Notes: generated from the sequence alone by a model not told the origin. A stretch of DNA of 64,000 bases from Chlorocebus sabaeus (GCF_047675955.1 NC_132904.1:4279501-4343500), one strand, 5' to 3'; positions 20,138 to 31,327 are shown, numbered from the stretch's first letter. Numbers and translations: made by a program.

Positions 20138-20839
20138 GCCACGTCAGGAAAACAGCGAAGATGGAAAATGTTTTCACTCCAGTTCTTCTGTTAAAGGCTT
20201 GATAAATAAAACATGATAGAAGGAGTGAGGAGGGAGCAGAGAATTTATCACTACGCGTGGGTTTCATGTTCGCAAACGTGGCTGCAGTGGAGGTCAGCCA
20301 GCCTCTGCTTTCTAGGAGGTGCCTGGACGATGCAGTTAGTTGTCAACCATGAGCATCACGCAGGACACCTCTCCACTCCGGAGATGTAAGCGGCCCGAGA
20401 AGGAGGTTCCTGTGGGGATCAGGGTGTGGCTCGACCTCAATCACAGAGATCAGGACGTGCCCAAATTACCCAGAACATGTAAAGCCACCTAACGAATGGG
20501 TGTTGTGACAACACAGTTCAGGGGAAGGTCTGAGCTGGAGGAGCCCGGGGGCGGCGGATGGTGGAGGATGTAGTCCTTCCTTTAAGAGGAGGAAGGTGAA
20601 ACCCAGAGATGCAAAACAGATTTCCCTGTAGACACTCAGATAGTTTGGGGCAGAGCTGGAGGTGGAGGCTTGAGTGAACCCAGGGCTCTCGATTCCCAGT
20701 CCTGTCTGCATGTTGCTGTGATCAAGGAGTGGCCTCTTTAAGGAACAACTGAGGAGAAAACATTTTACCAGTTGGTCTGCAGTGCAGCCCAGATAATTCA
20801 ATTTCCAGGGTCAAGAGCTACCGTTTTACTTATTCATCT

Positions 20840-21172
20840 CATTTCATTCTTTTTTTTTTTCTTCTTCTTTATTTTTGAGATGAAGTCTCACTCTGTCGCC
20901 CAGGCTGGAGTGCAGTGGTGCAATCTCGGCTCACTGCAACCTCCCCCTCTCAGGTTCAAGCAATTCTCCTGCCTCAGCCTCCTGAGTAGCTGGGATTACA
21001 GGTGTGCGCCACCATGCCCGGATAATTTTTGTATCTTTGGTAGAGATGAGGTTTCACCATATTGGTCAGGCTGGTCTCAAACTCCTGACCTCAGGTGATC
21101 CGCCCACCTCGGCCTTCCAAAGTGCTGGGATTACAAGCGTGAGCCACTGCACCCAGCCACCATTTCATTCTT
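20840..21172 (-). mobile_element. AluS with target duplications
   Basis: Element 20852-21160. It is flanked by perfect CATTTCATTCTT (20840-20851, 21161-21172). Confidence 0.94.
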
Positions 21173-21184
21173 AAAATAATTCTC

Positions 21185-21272
21185 CGGGGCCGGGAGGCAG
21201 AGCTTGCAATGAGCCAAGATGGTGCCACTGCACTCCAACCTAGGCGACAGAGAGAGACTCCATCTCAAAAAA

Positions 21273-21275
<3 letters not shown>
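21185..21275 (+). mobile_element. Alu right-arm 3' fragment
   Basis: GCCGGGAGGCAGAGCTTGCAA through CCATCTC(A)7, then grades into the TA/TG repeat. Confidence 0.85.

Positions 21276-21332
<57 letters not shown>
21272..21332. repeat. (TA)n(TG)n(TA)n microsatellite
   Basis: About 10 TA units, about 11 TG units, then about 8 TA units: alternating purine-pyrimidine throughout. Confidence 0.95.
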
Positions 21333-21344
21333 TTCTCTGCCTGG

Positions 21345-21425
21345 CTATGCCTGTATTCTTTCCATTTTGCAGATGAGGAAACTGAGCCCCTAGTGGCCAC
21401 TAAGCTGGGGAGATCATTGACTCGA
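21345..21425 (-). mobile_element. MIR fragment
   Basis: CCATTTTGCAGATGAGGAAACTGAG, the complement of the MIR core, given in part. Confidence 0.7.
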
Positions 21426-21479
21426 GTGTTCTGGTTTCTATGGCAGTTCGATGTCTCATGGTAAACCGATTAATTAAAC

Positions 21480-21803
21480 ATTGGTCCATTGGCCAGGAGT
21501 GGTGGCTCACGCCTGTAATCCTAGCACTTTGGGAGGCTGAGGTTGGTGGATCACTTGAGGTCAGGAGTTTGAGACCAGACTGGCCAACATGGCGAAACAC
21601 TATCTCTACAAAAAAATATATATATATACAAAAATTAGCCAAGCGTGGTGACACGCGTCTGTAGTCCCAGTACTCGGGAGGCTGAGAGGCACGAGAATCA
21701 CTTGAACCTGGGAGGCGGAGGTTGCAGTGAGCTGAGATTGTGCTACTGCATTCCAGCCTGGGTGACAGACCGAGACTTTAAAAAAAAAACAAAATTGGTC
21801 CAT
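21480..21803 (+). mobile_element. AluS with target duplications
   Basis: Element 21491-21790. ATTGGTCCAT occurs on both sides (21480-21489 and 21794-21803). It has a small (TA)5 in the linker. Confidence 0.93.
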
Positions 21804-21889
21804 CAATGACTATGTTGGGAGCTTGGTTTGTTCAGGTCAGTCCGAAGAGCATGGACACCTCTGGATGAAGTGACAATAAGAAAATCCCA

Positions 21890-22090
21890 GAGCATTTTAC
21901 AATTTCCAGAGCATTTTACAAAAAACCTTTAACCCATATAACTCCACAAATCGTCACAAGTATATCCTACTTCCTTTTACAGTTGAAAATACTGAGACCC
22001 AGAAGGATTAGATAATGTACCCCACATCCCACAGTTTATGATTTGGTAGAAACAGTGACTTGAGCCCAAAACTCTCTGGCTCCAAAGCCA
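21890..22090 (-). mobile_element. MIR relic
   Basis: CTTTTACAGTTGAAAATACTGAG and AGTGACTTGAGCCCAAAACTC are consistent with reverse MIR. The preceding 14-mer CCAGAGCATTTTAC is locally duplicated (21885-21920). Confidence 0.6.
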
Positions 22091-22469
22091 CATCAAAAGT
22101 TATCTCCAAGCCCCCAAAGCAGGAGTCAAAGCCTTCCACCAGGGATGGGACACCAAGGTACTGAGCCCCGGTCTATGAATCTGTCTCCCTGATCCATCTT
22201 GTCTGAAATCGTCTCCATTGCCCCGTCCTAACGCCAGGTACAGGGAGGTTCCCAACGCTTTGGGCATCTCATGGCCTCCTGCGTGGGCATGAAGATTTTT
22301 TGTCTCATTCATAATATAATGTATACGTATAATTATATTTCAAAGGGAAGTCAAGCATTTTGCAACTTGCTTCTCTTGACAACCTCATTGTATTCATCAA
22401 ACAGAGCCACCTAATAAAAATGTCCCACTATTATAGGGACAAGGGCCCAGACAGAGGTAGTCCAGCTCT
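22091..22469. other. Unique-looking intergenic DNA
   Basis: No feature recognised. Confidence 0.5.
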
Positions 22470-22585
22470 CAGAGGTCTCAGCTGCACTCCCAGCTCTTTA
22501 CCTTGCCCTGGGGCAAGGCACTAACCTCTAAGCCTCCATCTCCTCATCTGTCAAATGGGCATCGTAACACCCACAGACCACCCTG
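22470..22585 (+). mobile_element. MIR fragment
   Basis: CTAACCTCTAAGCCTCCATCT then CCTCATCTGTCAAATGGGCAT, MIR core in sense. Confidence 0.7.
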
Positions 22586-22689
22586 CGATATTCGTTGTGA
22601 GACCTTATGCCTGGAAATGAGAGTTGACTATGGCAACCCCCGCCCAGCTGGCCCCCTGCCTGGTCACCGTGCCCTCTTTGAAGACACTT

Positions 22690-22885
22690 CTGCACAGTGG
22701 GTGTGGACGCCGACCCTGGAGCCAGGTAGCTTGGGTCAGATTTGGCTCTGCTTCTTTGCCGTAGCTGTATGCTCCCAGGTAATCTTCTTGGCCTCTCTGG
22801 GCCACACTGCCCTCATTTGTAAAGCAAAGATGGTAGCACCACCTCATAGGATTGCCGTGAGGGTTGAGTTGGGAAGTGCCATATG
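22690..22885 (+). mobile_element. MIR, nearly full length
   Basis: CTGGAGCCAGGTAGCTTGGG, CTCTGGGCCACACTGCCCTC and CTCATAGGATTGCCGTGAGG follow the MIR consensus in order. Confidence 0.75.
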
Positions 22886-23255
22886 AGCAATATTGTCACT
22901 GGTGGAAGTCCTTTGAATCTGAGCCATGCTCATCCCCACACCATGAATCAGGCTTGGACTAACTCCGCTAGCATCTTCTTCCTCTTTGCTCCTGATAAGC
23001 TACAGTCCTGTTCTCACCCATGACACATAAGGGAAAGTGTGCAGAGACTCCTGGGACTTCCGTCTCTGAAGAAAGAGCGAGCAGAAGACAGCCCCGTGGC
23101 CTCTGTCCTTGAGGACTGGGACTGGGGGCTGTGGCAGCTGCCGTCAGACCATAAGGAAATATTCTGCCCACTGTGCTTCCAGGAAATTCCTTCCCACCAT
23201 CTCGCAGGAAATTGGTCCCTTTCCCAATCCAGAATAACAAGAAAAATCAGTCAAT
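22886..23255. other. Unique-looking intergenic DNA
   Basis: Short open frames on both strands with no recognisable domain. Confidence 0.5.
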
Positions 23256-23563
23256 AAGATTGAGTACAGTGGCTCACGCTTGTAATCCCAGCACTTCGGG
23301 AGGCCAAGGTGAGTGGATCACCTGAGCTCAGGAGTTTGACACCAGCCTGGCCAACATAGTGAAACCCCATCTCTACTAAAACTATAAAAAATTAGCCAGG
23401 TGTGGTGGCAGTCACCAATAGTCCCCGCTACTCAGGAGGCTGAGGCAGGAGAATCCCTTGAACCTGGGACACAGAGGTTGCAGTGAGCCGAGATCGTGCC
23501 ATTGCATTGTAGTCGGGCAACAAGAGCAAAACTTGTTTTGTCTCAAAAAAAAAAAAATCAGCC
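23256..23563 (+). mobile_element. Alu
   Basis: GATTGAGTACAGTGGCTCACG head. Tail at 23549-23558. AATCAGTCAATAAGAT/AATCAGCCGATAGAT may be its target duplication. Confidence 0.91.
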
Positions 23564-23676
23564 GATAGATGGAAAAAAAAGGAAAGAGTAGGATTCTCAC
23601 TGGAGAAACAAACTTCATCAACATAGAGAGAGGTTACTGGCTCAAAAGAATGCACTCATGTCAAGTCACAAGCTAG

Positions 23677-23966
23677 GACAGGGCATGGTGGCTCACGCCT
23701 ATAATCCCAGGACTTTGGGAGGCCGGGGCAGGCAGATAAGGAGGTCAAGAGTTCGAGACCAGCCTGGCCAACATGGTGAAACCCTGTTTCTACTAAAAAT
23801 ACAAAAAACCAGGCATGGTGGCAGGCATCTATAATCCCAGCTACTCAGGAGGCTGAGGTAGGAGAATCACTTGAACCCTGGAGGCGAAGGTTGCAGTGAG
23901 CTGAGACAGCGCCACTGCACTCCAGCCAGGCGGCAGTGCGAGACTCTGTCTCAAACAAAAAAAAAG
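23677..23966 (+). mobile_element. AluS-like
   Basis: AGGGCATGGTGGCTCACGCC head. Short linker (AAAAACCAGGCATGGTGG). Confidence 0.92.
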
Positions 23967-23971
23967 CTAGC

Positions 23972-24283
23972 GCAGGCTGGGCACAGTGACTTATGCTTGT
24001 TATCCCAGTACTTTGGGAGGCTGAGATGGGTGGATCACCTGAAGTCAGGAGTTCGAGATCAGCCATGTCAACATGGTAAAACCCCGTCTCTACTAAAAAT
24101 ACAAAAAGTAGCCTGGCGTGATGGTGCATGCCTGTAATGCCAGCCACTTGGGAGGCTGAGGCAGGAGAACTGCTTGAACCCAAGAGGCAGAGATTGCAGC
24201 GAGCTGAGATCGTGCCTCTGTACTCCAGCCTGGGCAACAGAGCAAGACTCTGTCTCAAAAAAAATAGAAAGAAGAAGAAGAAG
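23972..24283 (+). mobile_element. Alu with (GAA)n tail
   Basis: AGGCTGGGCACAGTGACTTATG head. The tail is GAAAGAAGAAGAAGAAG. Confidence 0.92.
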
Positions 24284-24354
24284 TAATCATGCCACTGCAC
24301 TCTGGTCTGGGCGACAGAGTGAGACCCCGTCTCAAAAGAAAAAAAAAAAAAAAA
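24284..24354 (+). mobile_element. Alu 3' fragment
   Basis: ATCATGCCACTGCACTCTGG through GACCCCGTCTC and an A tail. Both this and the Alu at 23677 are followed by AGCTAG(C/G)GCAGG, suggesting local duplication at insertion. Confidence 0.85.
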
Positions 24355-24803
24355 AGCTAGGGCAGGAAGCGCTGACACATGGAGCTGAAGGTTACAGGCC
24401 AACATTCCTGGAACCAGGACAGAAGTGTGTGCGAGAGAACCAGTCTGTCTTGCCTGTGGCTGTGCCCTGTTGTGTATGCCTGTCCTGGCCCCCGCCTCTG
24501 CCAAACGGTGAGTTATTCTTGAAAATAAATGTTGTTGAGTTTCTACACATAGTATGTTTAATCCAAAACCAAATCCTATGAGTGGTAGTCTAAGAAATAA
24601 GCAACTAAGTCCTCAAACTGGCAACTTCAACGCGTGATTCTGAATGTTAGCGCTGTTCACCTTGCTAACAGATCTCAATGTTCGTGTGATTTGAATCCCA
24701 CACAATGTATTTGCTGGCATTTTCCAGAGTCTGAGTACTCACTGTGGGCTATAGTTTTTTTGTGAAGCAGATGAAATAATTTCACCATTAAAAAAGTAAT
24801 CTG
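24355..24803. other. Unique-looking intergenic DNA
   Basis: No feature recognised. AATAAA occurs at 24522 but no transcript evidence accompanies it. Confidence 0.5.
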
Positions 24804-25095
24804 GGCCGGGTGCAGTGGCTCATGCCTGTAATCCCAGCACTTTTGGAGGCTGAGGTGGGCGGATCATGAGGCCAGGAGATCGAGACCATCCTGGCTAACA
24901 CGGTGACACCCTGTCTCTACTCAAAATACAGAAAAATTAGCCGGGCGTGGTGGTGGGCACCTGTAGTCCCAGCTACAGGGAGACTGAGGCAGGAGAATGG
25001 TGTGACCCCGGGAGGCAGAGCTTGCAGTGAGCCGAGATGCGCCACTGCACTCCAGCCTGGGCGACAGAGTGAGACTCCATCTCAAAAAGAAAAAA
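24804..25095 (+). mobile_element. AluY-like
   Basis: GGATCATGAGGCCAGGAGATCG and CTAACACGGTGACACCC. Confidence 0.93.
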
Positions 25096-25103
25096 GGTAA
25101 TCT

Positions 25104-25412
25104 GGGCTGGGTGCAGTGGCTCACACTTGTAATTCCAGCACTTTGGGAGGCAAGGCGGGTAGATGGCTTGAGCCCAGGAGTTTGAGACCAGCCTGAGCAA
25201 CATGGTGAAACTCCATCTCTACTAAAAATACAAAAACATAGCTGGGTGTGGTGGATGCACACCTGTAGTCCCAGCTACTCAGGAGGCCGAGGTGGGAGGA
25301 TCACCTGAGCCCAGGAGGTTGTGCCTGCATTGAGTGGTGATCGTGCCACTGCACTCCAGCCTGGGTGACAGAGTGAGATCCTGTCTCAGAAAAAATAAAA
25401 TTAAAAAAAAAT
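25104..25412 (+). mobile_element. AluJ-like
   Basis: GGGCTGGGTGCAGTGGCTCAC head. AGGTTGTGCCTGCATTGAG right arm. The unit GTAATCTGGGC(C/T)GGGTGCAG precedes both this and the AluY at 24804. Confidence 0.9.
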
Positions 25413-25424
25413 TTTAAAGTAACC

Positions 25425-26063
25425 TTACGGATGAGTCTCAAAGGCATTATGCTCAGTGAACTAAGTCAAACACAAAAGGCAAACACCATGTGATTCCACT
25501 GATCTGAGGTCCCTACAGTAGTCAAACCCATAAAGACAGACAGTAGAATGGTGGGTGCCAGGGGCTGGGGGAAGGAAAATGGGGAGTTACTATTTAATGG
25601 GGACAGAGTTCCAGTTTTGCAAGATGAAAAATTCTGGAGACAGCCGGGTGTGGTGGCTCATGCCTGTAATCCCAGCACTTTGGGAGGACTAGGCGGGTGG
25701 ATCACCTGAGGTCAGGAGTTCGAGACCAGCCTGACCAACATGAAGAAACCCCATCTCTACTAAAAATACAAAATTAGCCAGGTGTGGTGGCGCATGCCTG
25801 TAATCCCAGCTACTTGGGGGGCTGAGGCAGGAGAATCGTTTGAACCCAGGAGGCAGAAGTTGTGGTGAGCCGAGATCTCCCCATTGCACTCCAGCCTGGG
25901 TGACAGAGCAAGACTGAGTCGGAAAAGAAAAATTCCGGAGATGGATGGTGGTGGCAGTTGCACGCAGTGAAACACTGTGAAAGTACTTAATGCCACTGAA
26001 CTATGTACTCAAAAGTGGTTAAGACGGTAAATTTTGTGTTATGTGTATTTTACCGCAAAATTG
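25425..26063 (+). mobile_element. L1MB-type 3' end split by an Alu
   Basis: CATTATGCTCAGTGAACTAAG, GGTGCCAGGGGCTGGGGG and AATGCCACTGAACTATGTAC are typical of the medium-age L1 3' UTR. It resumes after the Alu at GAGATGGATGGTGG and ends in an A19 tail near 26062-26083. Confidence 0.75.
25643..25928 (+). mobile_element. AluS in the L1MB 3' UTR
   Basis: CCGGGTGTGGTGGCTCATGC head. Flanks GAAAAATTCTGGAGA and GAAAAATTCCGGAGA are the target duplication. Confidence 0.93.
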
Positions 26064-26156
26064 AAAAAAAAAAAAAAAAAAAGAACAAAGAAAACTCTAC
26101 CAGTGAGGGCAACATAGTGAGATCCTGTTTTACAAAAAAAAAAAAAAAATGAAACC

Positions 26157-26460
26157 CAGGTGTGGTGGCTCACGCTTGTAATCCCAGCACTAAGGGAGGC
26201 TGAGGTGAGTGGATCACTTGAGGTCAGGAGTTCAAGATCAGCCTGGCCAACATGGCCAAACTCTTTCTCTACTATAAATATAAAAATTAGCTGGGCGTGG
26301 TGGTGCACGCCTATAATTCCAGCTACTCGGGAGGCAAAGGCAGGAGAATTGCTTGAACTCGGGAGGTGAAGTTTACAGTGACCCAAGGTCATACCACTGC
26401 ACTCCAGCCTGGGCAACAGAGCAAGACCGTCTCAAAAAATAAAATAAAATAAAATAAAAT
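26157..26460 (+). mobile_element. Alu with (AAAAT)n tail
   Basis: CAGGTGTGGTGGCTCACGC head. Five AAAAT units end it. A 26100-26150 piece (GGGCAACATAGTGAGATCCTG) is an older Alu crumb. Confidence 0.92.
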
Positions 26461-26464
26461 ATGA

Positions 26465-26759
26465 AGCCAGACATGGTGGCTCACGCCTGTAATCCCAGCA
26501 CTTTGGGAGGCCAAGGTGGCAGATCACCTGAGGTCAGGCGTTCAAGATCAGCCTGGCTAATATATGGTGAAACCCCATCTCTACTAAAAATACAAAAATC
26601 AGCCAGGTGTGGTGGCAAGTGTCTGTGATCCCAGCTATTAGGGAGCCTGAGGCAGGAAAATTGCTTGAACCCAGGAGGTGGAGGTTGCAGTGAGCCAAGA
26701 TCGCACCTCTGCACTCCAGCCTGGGTGACAGAACAAGACTCCATCTCAAAAAAAATAAA
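26465..26759 (+). mobile_element. AluS-like
   Basis: AGCCAGACATGGTGGCTCACG head, abutting the previous tail. Confidence 0.92.
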
Positions 26760-26761
26760 AT

Positions 26762-26910
26762 GAGCTGAGCATGCCTATAGTCCCAGTCACTCTAGAGGCT
26801 GAGGTGGGAGGATCACTTGAGCCTAGGAGCCTGAGGCTGCAGTGACCTATGATTGCACCACTGCCCTCCAGCTTGGGTGACAAAGCAAGACCTTGTCTCA
26901 AACAAACAAC
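26762..26910 (+). mobile_element. Alu right monomer (FRAM-like)
   Basis: GAGCTGAGCATGCCTATAGTC through GCAAGACCTTGTCTC, one monomer. Confidence 0.8.
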
Positions 26911-27191
26911 CCTATAGTCTTCCTATTGTCCAACTTGAGGATACTTTTGGGCACAGTCCTAAGAAATTTTTCCACAGCTGGAATATTTATGATGAAACAA
27001 AGATCAAGATTATGAGACAGGACAATTAAGCTTTTAATAAAATGTTGGATATTTGTGGAATTATTCTAAGTTTTAAAAATTACTTTAATTTGACATTTAT
27101 TGTTTACTAATATTCTTTTCTTTTAATGTTTTTTATTATCAAATGTCTACATCAGATGGAGATTTTTTATGTTATTAAAATATGTAATTCT
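26911..27191. other. AT-rich intergenic DNA
   Basis: No feature recognised. Possibly decayed L1. Confidence 0.4.
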
Positions 27192-27480
27192 GGCTGGGCG
27201 CAGTGGCTCATGCCTGTAATCCCAGCCCTTTGGGGGGCCAAGGCAGGCAGATCTCTTGAGGCCAGGAGTTGAAGACCAGCCTGGCCAACATAGTGAAACC
27301 CTGACTTTACTAAAAATACAAAAATTAGCTGGCAGTGGTGGTGCACGACTGTAGTCCCAGCTACTCCAGAGGCTGAGGCAGGAGAATCACCTGCACTCAG
27401 GAGGCGGAGGTTGCAGTGAGCCAAGATGGTGCCACTACATTCCAGCCTGGAGACTCTGTCTCAAAAAAAAAAAAAAAAAG
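27192..27480 (+). mobile_element. Alu
   Basis: CTGGCTGGGCGCAGTGGCTC head. Shortened right end (CAGCCTGGAGACTCTGTCTC). Confidence 0.92.
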
Positions 27481-27769
27481 CAATATTGTCAAAATATATT
27501 GGTTTATAATTAGAAACCATGCACTTCAGATTTTTTTAAATTTTTTTACAGAAAACCTCTGAAACTGCTTATTATGGTCACCCATTATTTACAAGCAAGT
27601 AAACACAACGTTTTTAATAAATACAAAATAACTTACGGTTTGGGGAATTCTGATATCTCATACCCATGTCTTTTTTTTTTTCTTTCCAAATCTGCAACAT
27701 ATTTATTTTTTAAATAAATGGATTCTGAGACAAAACAACATGGGGCAGAAGTATGGAATCGAAAATTGG
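27481..27769. other. AT-rich intergenic DNA
   Basis: No feature recognised. Confidence 0.45.
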
Positions 27770-28207
27770 GCCAGGCGTGGTTGCTCAAGCCTGTAATCCC
27801 AGCACTTTGGGAGGCCGAGGCAGGTGGATCACCTGAGGTCAGGAGTTTGAGACCAGCCTGCCCAACATGGTGAAACCCCATCTCTACCAAAAATACAAAA
27901 ATTAGCCAGGTGCGGTGGCTCATGCCTGTAATCCCACCACTTTGGGAGCCCGAGGCGGGTGGATCACCTGAGGTGAGGAGTTTGAGACCAGCTTGGCCAA
28001 CAAGGTGAAACCTGTCTCTACTAAAAATACAAAAATTACCCAGGCGTGGTGGCACGTGCCTGTAATCCCAGCTACTTGGGAGTCTGAGGCAGGAGAATCG
28101 CTTGAACCCAGGAGGCAGAGGTTGCAGTGAGTCGAGATCACGCCATTGCACTCCAGCCTGGGTGACAGAATGAGACTTCATCTCAAAAATAAATAAATAA
28201 ATAAATA
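27770..28207 (+). mobile_element. Trimeric Alu (left-left-right)
   Basis: A left monomer (27770-27900) runs through its linker ACAAAAATTAGCCAGG straight into a second left-monomer head, TGCGGTGGCTCATGCCTG. A normal right monomer and (AAAT)n tail follow. Confidence 0.88.
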
Positions 28208-28244
28208 AAATAAATATGAATGTAAGCTATTTCGCTAATTGTTT

Positions 28245-28551
28245 TGTTGTTGTTATTGCTATTGTTGTTTGAGACAGAGTCTCACTCTGTCACCCAGGCT
28301 GGAGTGCAGTGGCACGATCTCAACTTACTGCAGCCTTGACCTCCTGGACTCAAGGGATCCTCCCGCCTCAACCTCTCCAGTAACAAGGACTCACAGCATG
28401 TGCCACTGGGCTGGGCTTTTAATTTTTTATAGAGATGGGGTCTCCCTATGTTGCCCAGGCTGGTTTTGAACTCCTGGGCTCAAGGGATCTTCCTACCTTG
28501 GCCTCCCTAAGTGCTGGGATTATAGGCGTGAGCCACACCACATCTGGCCAG
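28245..28551 (-). mobile_element. AluJ-like
   Basis: (TTG)n-rich tail complement, then GAGACAGAGTCTCACTCTG. CAGCCTTGACCTCCTGGACTC is J-type. Confidence 0.9.
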
Positions 28552-28629
28552 TGACACTTCTTAAAATTACTTTTTTTTTTTTTTTTTAAATATAGAGGAT
28601 GTGACAACTGTTAGATGTTGTCATTGTAT

Positions 28630-28740
28630 TCTTTTCATTCATTCATCCCACAGGCATTCTGTTCTGGAGCCACTTTATGCCAGGCACCGGGCCAGGCGCT
28701 GAGAGTACGTCAATAAATCAAGACATCAGAACGCATCGTC
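28630..28740 (-). mobile_element. L2 relic
   Basis: TTCATTCATTCATCCCACAGG then TGCCAGGCACCGGGCCAGGC, complement of the L2 3' end. Confidence 0.65.
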
Positions 28741-29002
28741 TCGGCGGCTAAACAGATGAAGCAGCAAAAAATGTGTATCTGGTTTGAAACGTGGTGTGTG
28801 CTGCCGGTAGTGACAGCTCTTTAAAGGGGTGCATGTTAATCGGATCTGCTCAATGGAGGCACAGAGTTGAGCTTGCCCTGCGGCTGTGAGCTCCGCTCAG
28901 TCTCCCTAAGAAGGGAGGGCCCTCCAGCTCCTCCCATCACATGGGAAACGCAATGAGCTGCTCCCAAAAGAAGCCAGCGAGGCAGACAAACTCACAGGGG
29001 AC
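28741..29002. other. Unique-looking intergenic DNA
   Basis: Moderately CpG-containing (CATCGTCTCGGCGGC at 28733-28747). No feature recognised. Confidence 0.5.
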
Positions 29003-29350
29003 TAACTACAGATGGGGTGGCTTCAACAGACAATTATCCTCACACATTCTGGAGGCTGAAGTCCGAGACCATGGCATGAAAAGGTTGGTGTCTCTCTCCC
29101 TGGTTGGCGGACTTTTCCCTGTGTCCTCACATGATTGTCCCCCTGTGCATGTCTGTGTTCTAATCTCTTCTGATAAGGACACCAGTCATATGGGATATGG
29201 GACTAGGACCCACCCTAACAGCCTCATTTGAATTTAATCACCTCTCTAAAGATCCCATTTCTAAATACAGTCGATTTCTCGAGTACTGGGGGTTAGAGTG
29301 TCAACATCGGAATCGGAGAAAGTGGGGGCACAGTTCAGGCCGTAACAGCC
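29003..29350 (-). mobile_element. MLT1-type LTR (ERVL-MaLR)
   Basis: TGGCTTCAACAGACAATTATCC, TTCTGGAGGCTGAAGTCCGAG, GATAAGGACACCAGTCATATG and GGGGGCACAGTTCAGGCC follow the MLT1 LTR complement in order. Confidence 0.8.
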
Positions 29351-29389
29351 CGCCTCGATGGCATCCTAGGCCATCTCTGGTGAGACACA

Positions 29390-29505
29390 TGGGACTCCTC
29401 CCCCATCTTCAGCATCAGCGCCTGGATACCACATTTCCATTTTCCAGGCGAGACAGCTGACAAGGCTAAGCCATAACTGCCAGGGACGAGACTCAAAGAT
29501 CCCAG
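29390..29505 (-). mobile_element. MIR relic
   Basis: TTTCCATTTTCCAGGCGAGAC and GGGACGAGACTCAAAGATCC, weak reverse MIR. Confidence 0.5.
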
Positions 29506-29550
29506 AACACACTTTACCCTATCGAGAGCCTCATTTTAAAAATGAAACTG

Positions 29551-29855
29551 AGGCCGGGTGCGGTGGCTCACGCCTATAATCCCAGCACTTTGGGAGGCAG
29601 AGACGGGCAGATCACGAGATCAGGAGATCAAGACCATCCTGGCTAACATGGTGAAACCCTGTTGCTACTAAAAATACAAAAAATTAGCCAGGCGTGGTGG
29701 TGGGCACCTGTAGTTCCAGCTACTCGGGAGGCTGAGACAGAATGGCATGAACCCAGGAGGCAGAGCTTGCAGTGAGCCGAGATCGCGCCACTGCACTCCA
29801 GCCTGGGCAACGAGCAAGACTCCATCTCAAAAGAAAAAAAAAAAAAAGAAAGAAA
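29551..29855 (+). mobile_element. AluY-like
   Basis: AGATCACGAGATCAGGAGATC. Flanked by GAAACTGAG repeats (29541, about 29855). Confidence 0.92.
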
Positions 29856-29866
29856 GAAACTGAGGA

Positions 29867-30160
29867 GACCAGGTACAGTGGCTCACGCCTGTAATCCCAG
29901 CTCTTCTGGAGGCTGAGGTGGGTGGATCACCTGAGGTCAGGAGTTCAAGACCAGCCTGGCCAACATGGTGAAACCCCATCTCTACTAAATACACAAAATT
30001 AACCAGGCATGGTAGCACGCGCCTGTAGTCCCGGTTACTTGGGAGACTGAGGCACGAGAATTGCTGGAACCTGGGAGGCAGAGGTTGCAGTGAGCCGAGA
30101 TCACACTACCGCACTTGTGCCTGGGTGGCAGAGCATGATTCTATCTCAAAAAATAATGAT
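29867..30160 (+). mobile_element. Alu
   Basis: ACCAGGTACAGTGGCTCACG head. Tail AATAATGATAATAAAAATG. Confidence 0.91.
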
Positions 30161-30279
30161 AATAAAAATGAACCGAGAATAACACCCCAGTTGGGAGTAG
30201 ATTCTTGGGCTAAATGATCCCCCCACACACACTTTTTCAGTTTGAGAGCAGTCACTGTTTATTAACTGACCAGGTTACA

Positions 30280-30495
30280 AAAATAATCATGGCAAACCTG
30301 TCTCTACTAAAAATACAAAAGTTAGCCGGGTGTGGTGGCAGACACCTATAATCCCAACTACTTGGGAGGGTGAGGCAGGAGAATGGCTTGAACCCGGAGG
30401 CAGAGGTTGCAGTGAACTGAGATTGCACCATCGCACTCCAGCCTGGGGGACAAGAGCGAGACTGTGTCTCAAAAATAATAATAATAATAATCATG
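30280..30495 (+). mobile_element. 5'-truncated Alu with target duplications
   Basis: It starts mid-element at AACCTGTCTCTACTAAAAAT. The duplication AATAATCATGGCA lies on both sides (about 30281-30293 and 30483-30495), so it inserted in truncated form. Confidence 0.9.
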
Positions 30496-30529
30496 GCAGA
30501 GGATAATCTGAAGGGCCATGATTGGAGGT

Positions 30530-30846
30530 TACTTGCTCCTTTTTGTTTTTTTTGAGATGAACCTCACTTTGTTACCCAGGCTGGAGTGCAGTGGCACAGT
30601 CTCGGCTCACTGAAACCTCCGCCTCCTGGGTTCAAGCGATTCTCCTGCCTCAGCCTCTTGAGTAGCCGGGATTACAGGCACCCACCACCACGCCTGGCTA
30701 ATTTTTGTCTTTTTAGTAGAGACAGGGTATCACCATGTCAGCCAGGCTGTTCTCAACACTTGACCTCAGATGATCCACCCACCTCAGTCTCCCACAGTGC
30801 TGGGATTACAGGCGTGAGCCACTGCACCCGGTCTTTACTTGCTTCC
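30530..30846 (-). mobile_element. AluS with target duplications
   Basis: Element about 30541-30832. TTACTTGCT at 30530 and 30836. Confidence 0.92.
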
Positions 30847-31029
30847 TTGAAGCGTTTCCCGATGATATAGATCTCATGAATCAGATTCTTCGCAGATGAT
30901 GCCATATTTCCAAGAGACCGAGCAATTACAGTGTTATCTGTCAGGGTAAATCCCTATTTTCACATGACGTTTTTCACTGTCATGCCTTAAATAATACTGG
31001 AGAGTCATTCCCTTACACCACGTGTGTCA

Positions 31030-31327
31030 TTTTTGTTGTTGTTTTGAGACAGAGTCTTGCTCTGTCACCCTGGCTGGTGTGCAGTGGCACAATGATGGCT
31101 CACTGCAGCCTTGACTTCCTGGGCTCAAGCAATCCTCCCATCTCAGCCTCCCAAGTAGCTGGGACCAGAGGCACATGCCACCGCACCCAGCTAAATTTTG
31201 TATTTTTAGTGGAGACGGGGTTTCGTCCTGTTGCCCAGGCTGGTCTCAAAGTCCTAGGCTCAAGCGATGTACCCGTCTCAGCTTCCCAAAGCGCCGGGGT
31301 TCCAGGCGTGAGCCACCGTGCCCGGCT
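31030..31327 (-). mobile_element. AluJ-like
   Basis: (TTG)n tail, then GAGACAGAGTCTTGCTCTG. CAGCCTTGACTTCCTGGGCTC. Confidence 0.91.

Larger units (their letters stand above)
19986..20839. other. Single-copy-looking stretch with two perfect inverted repeats
   Basis: No transposable element or gene recognised. It is less AT-rich than the left flank. Hairpins are listed separately. Confidence 0.5.

Noticed and set aside
27633..28181. 182-codon minus-strand frame
   Set aside because: Its residues are the familiar translation of antisense Alu (trimeric here). The same applies to most 60-220-codon frames in the window.
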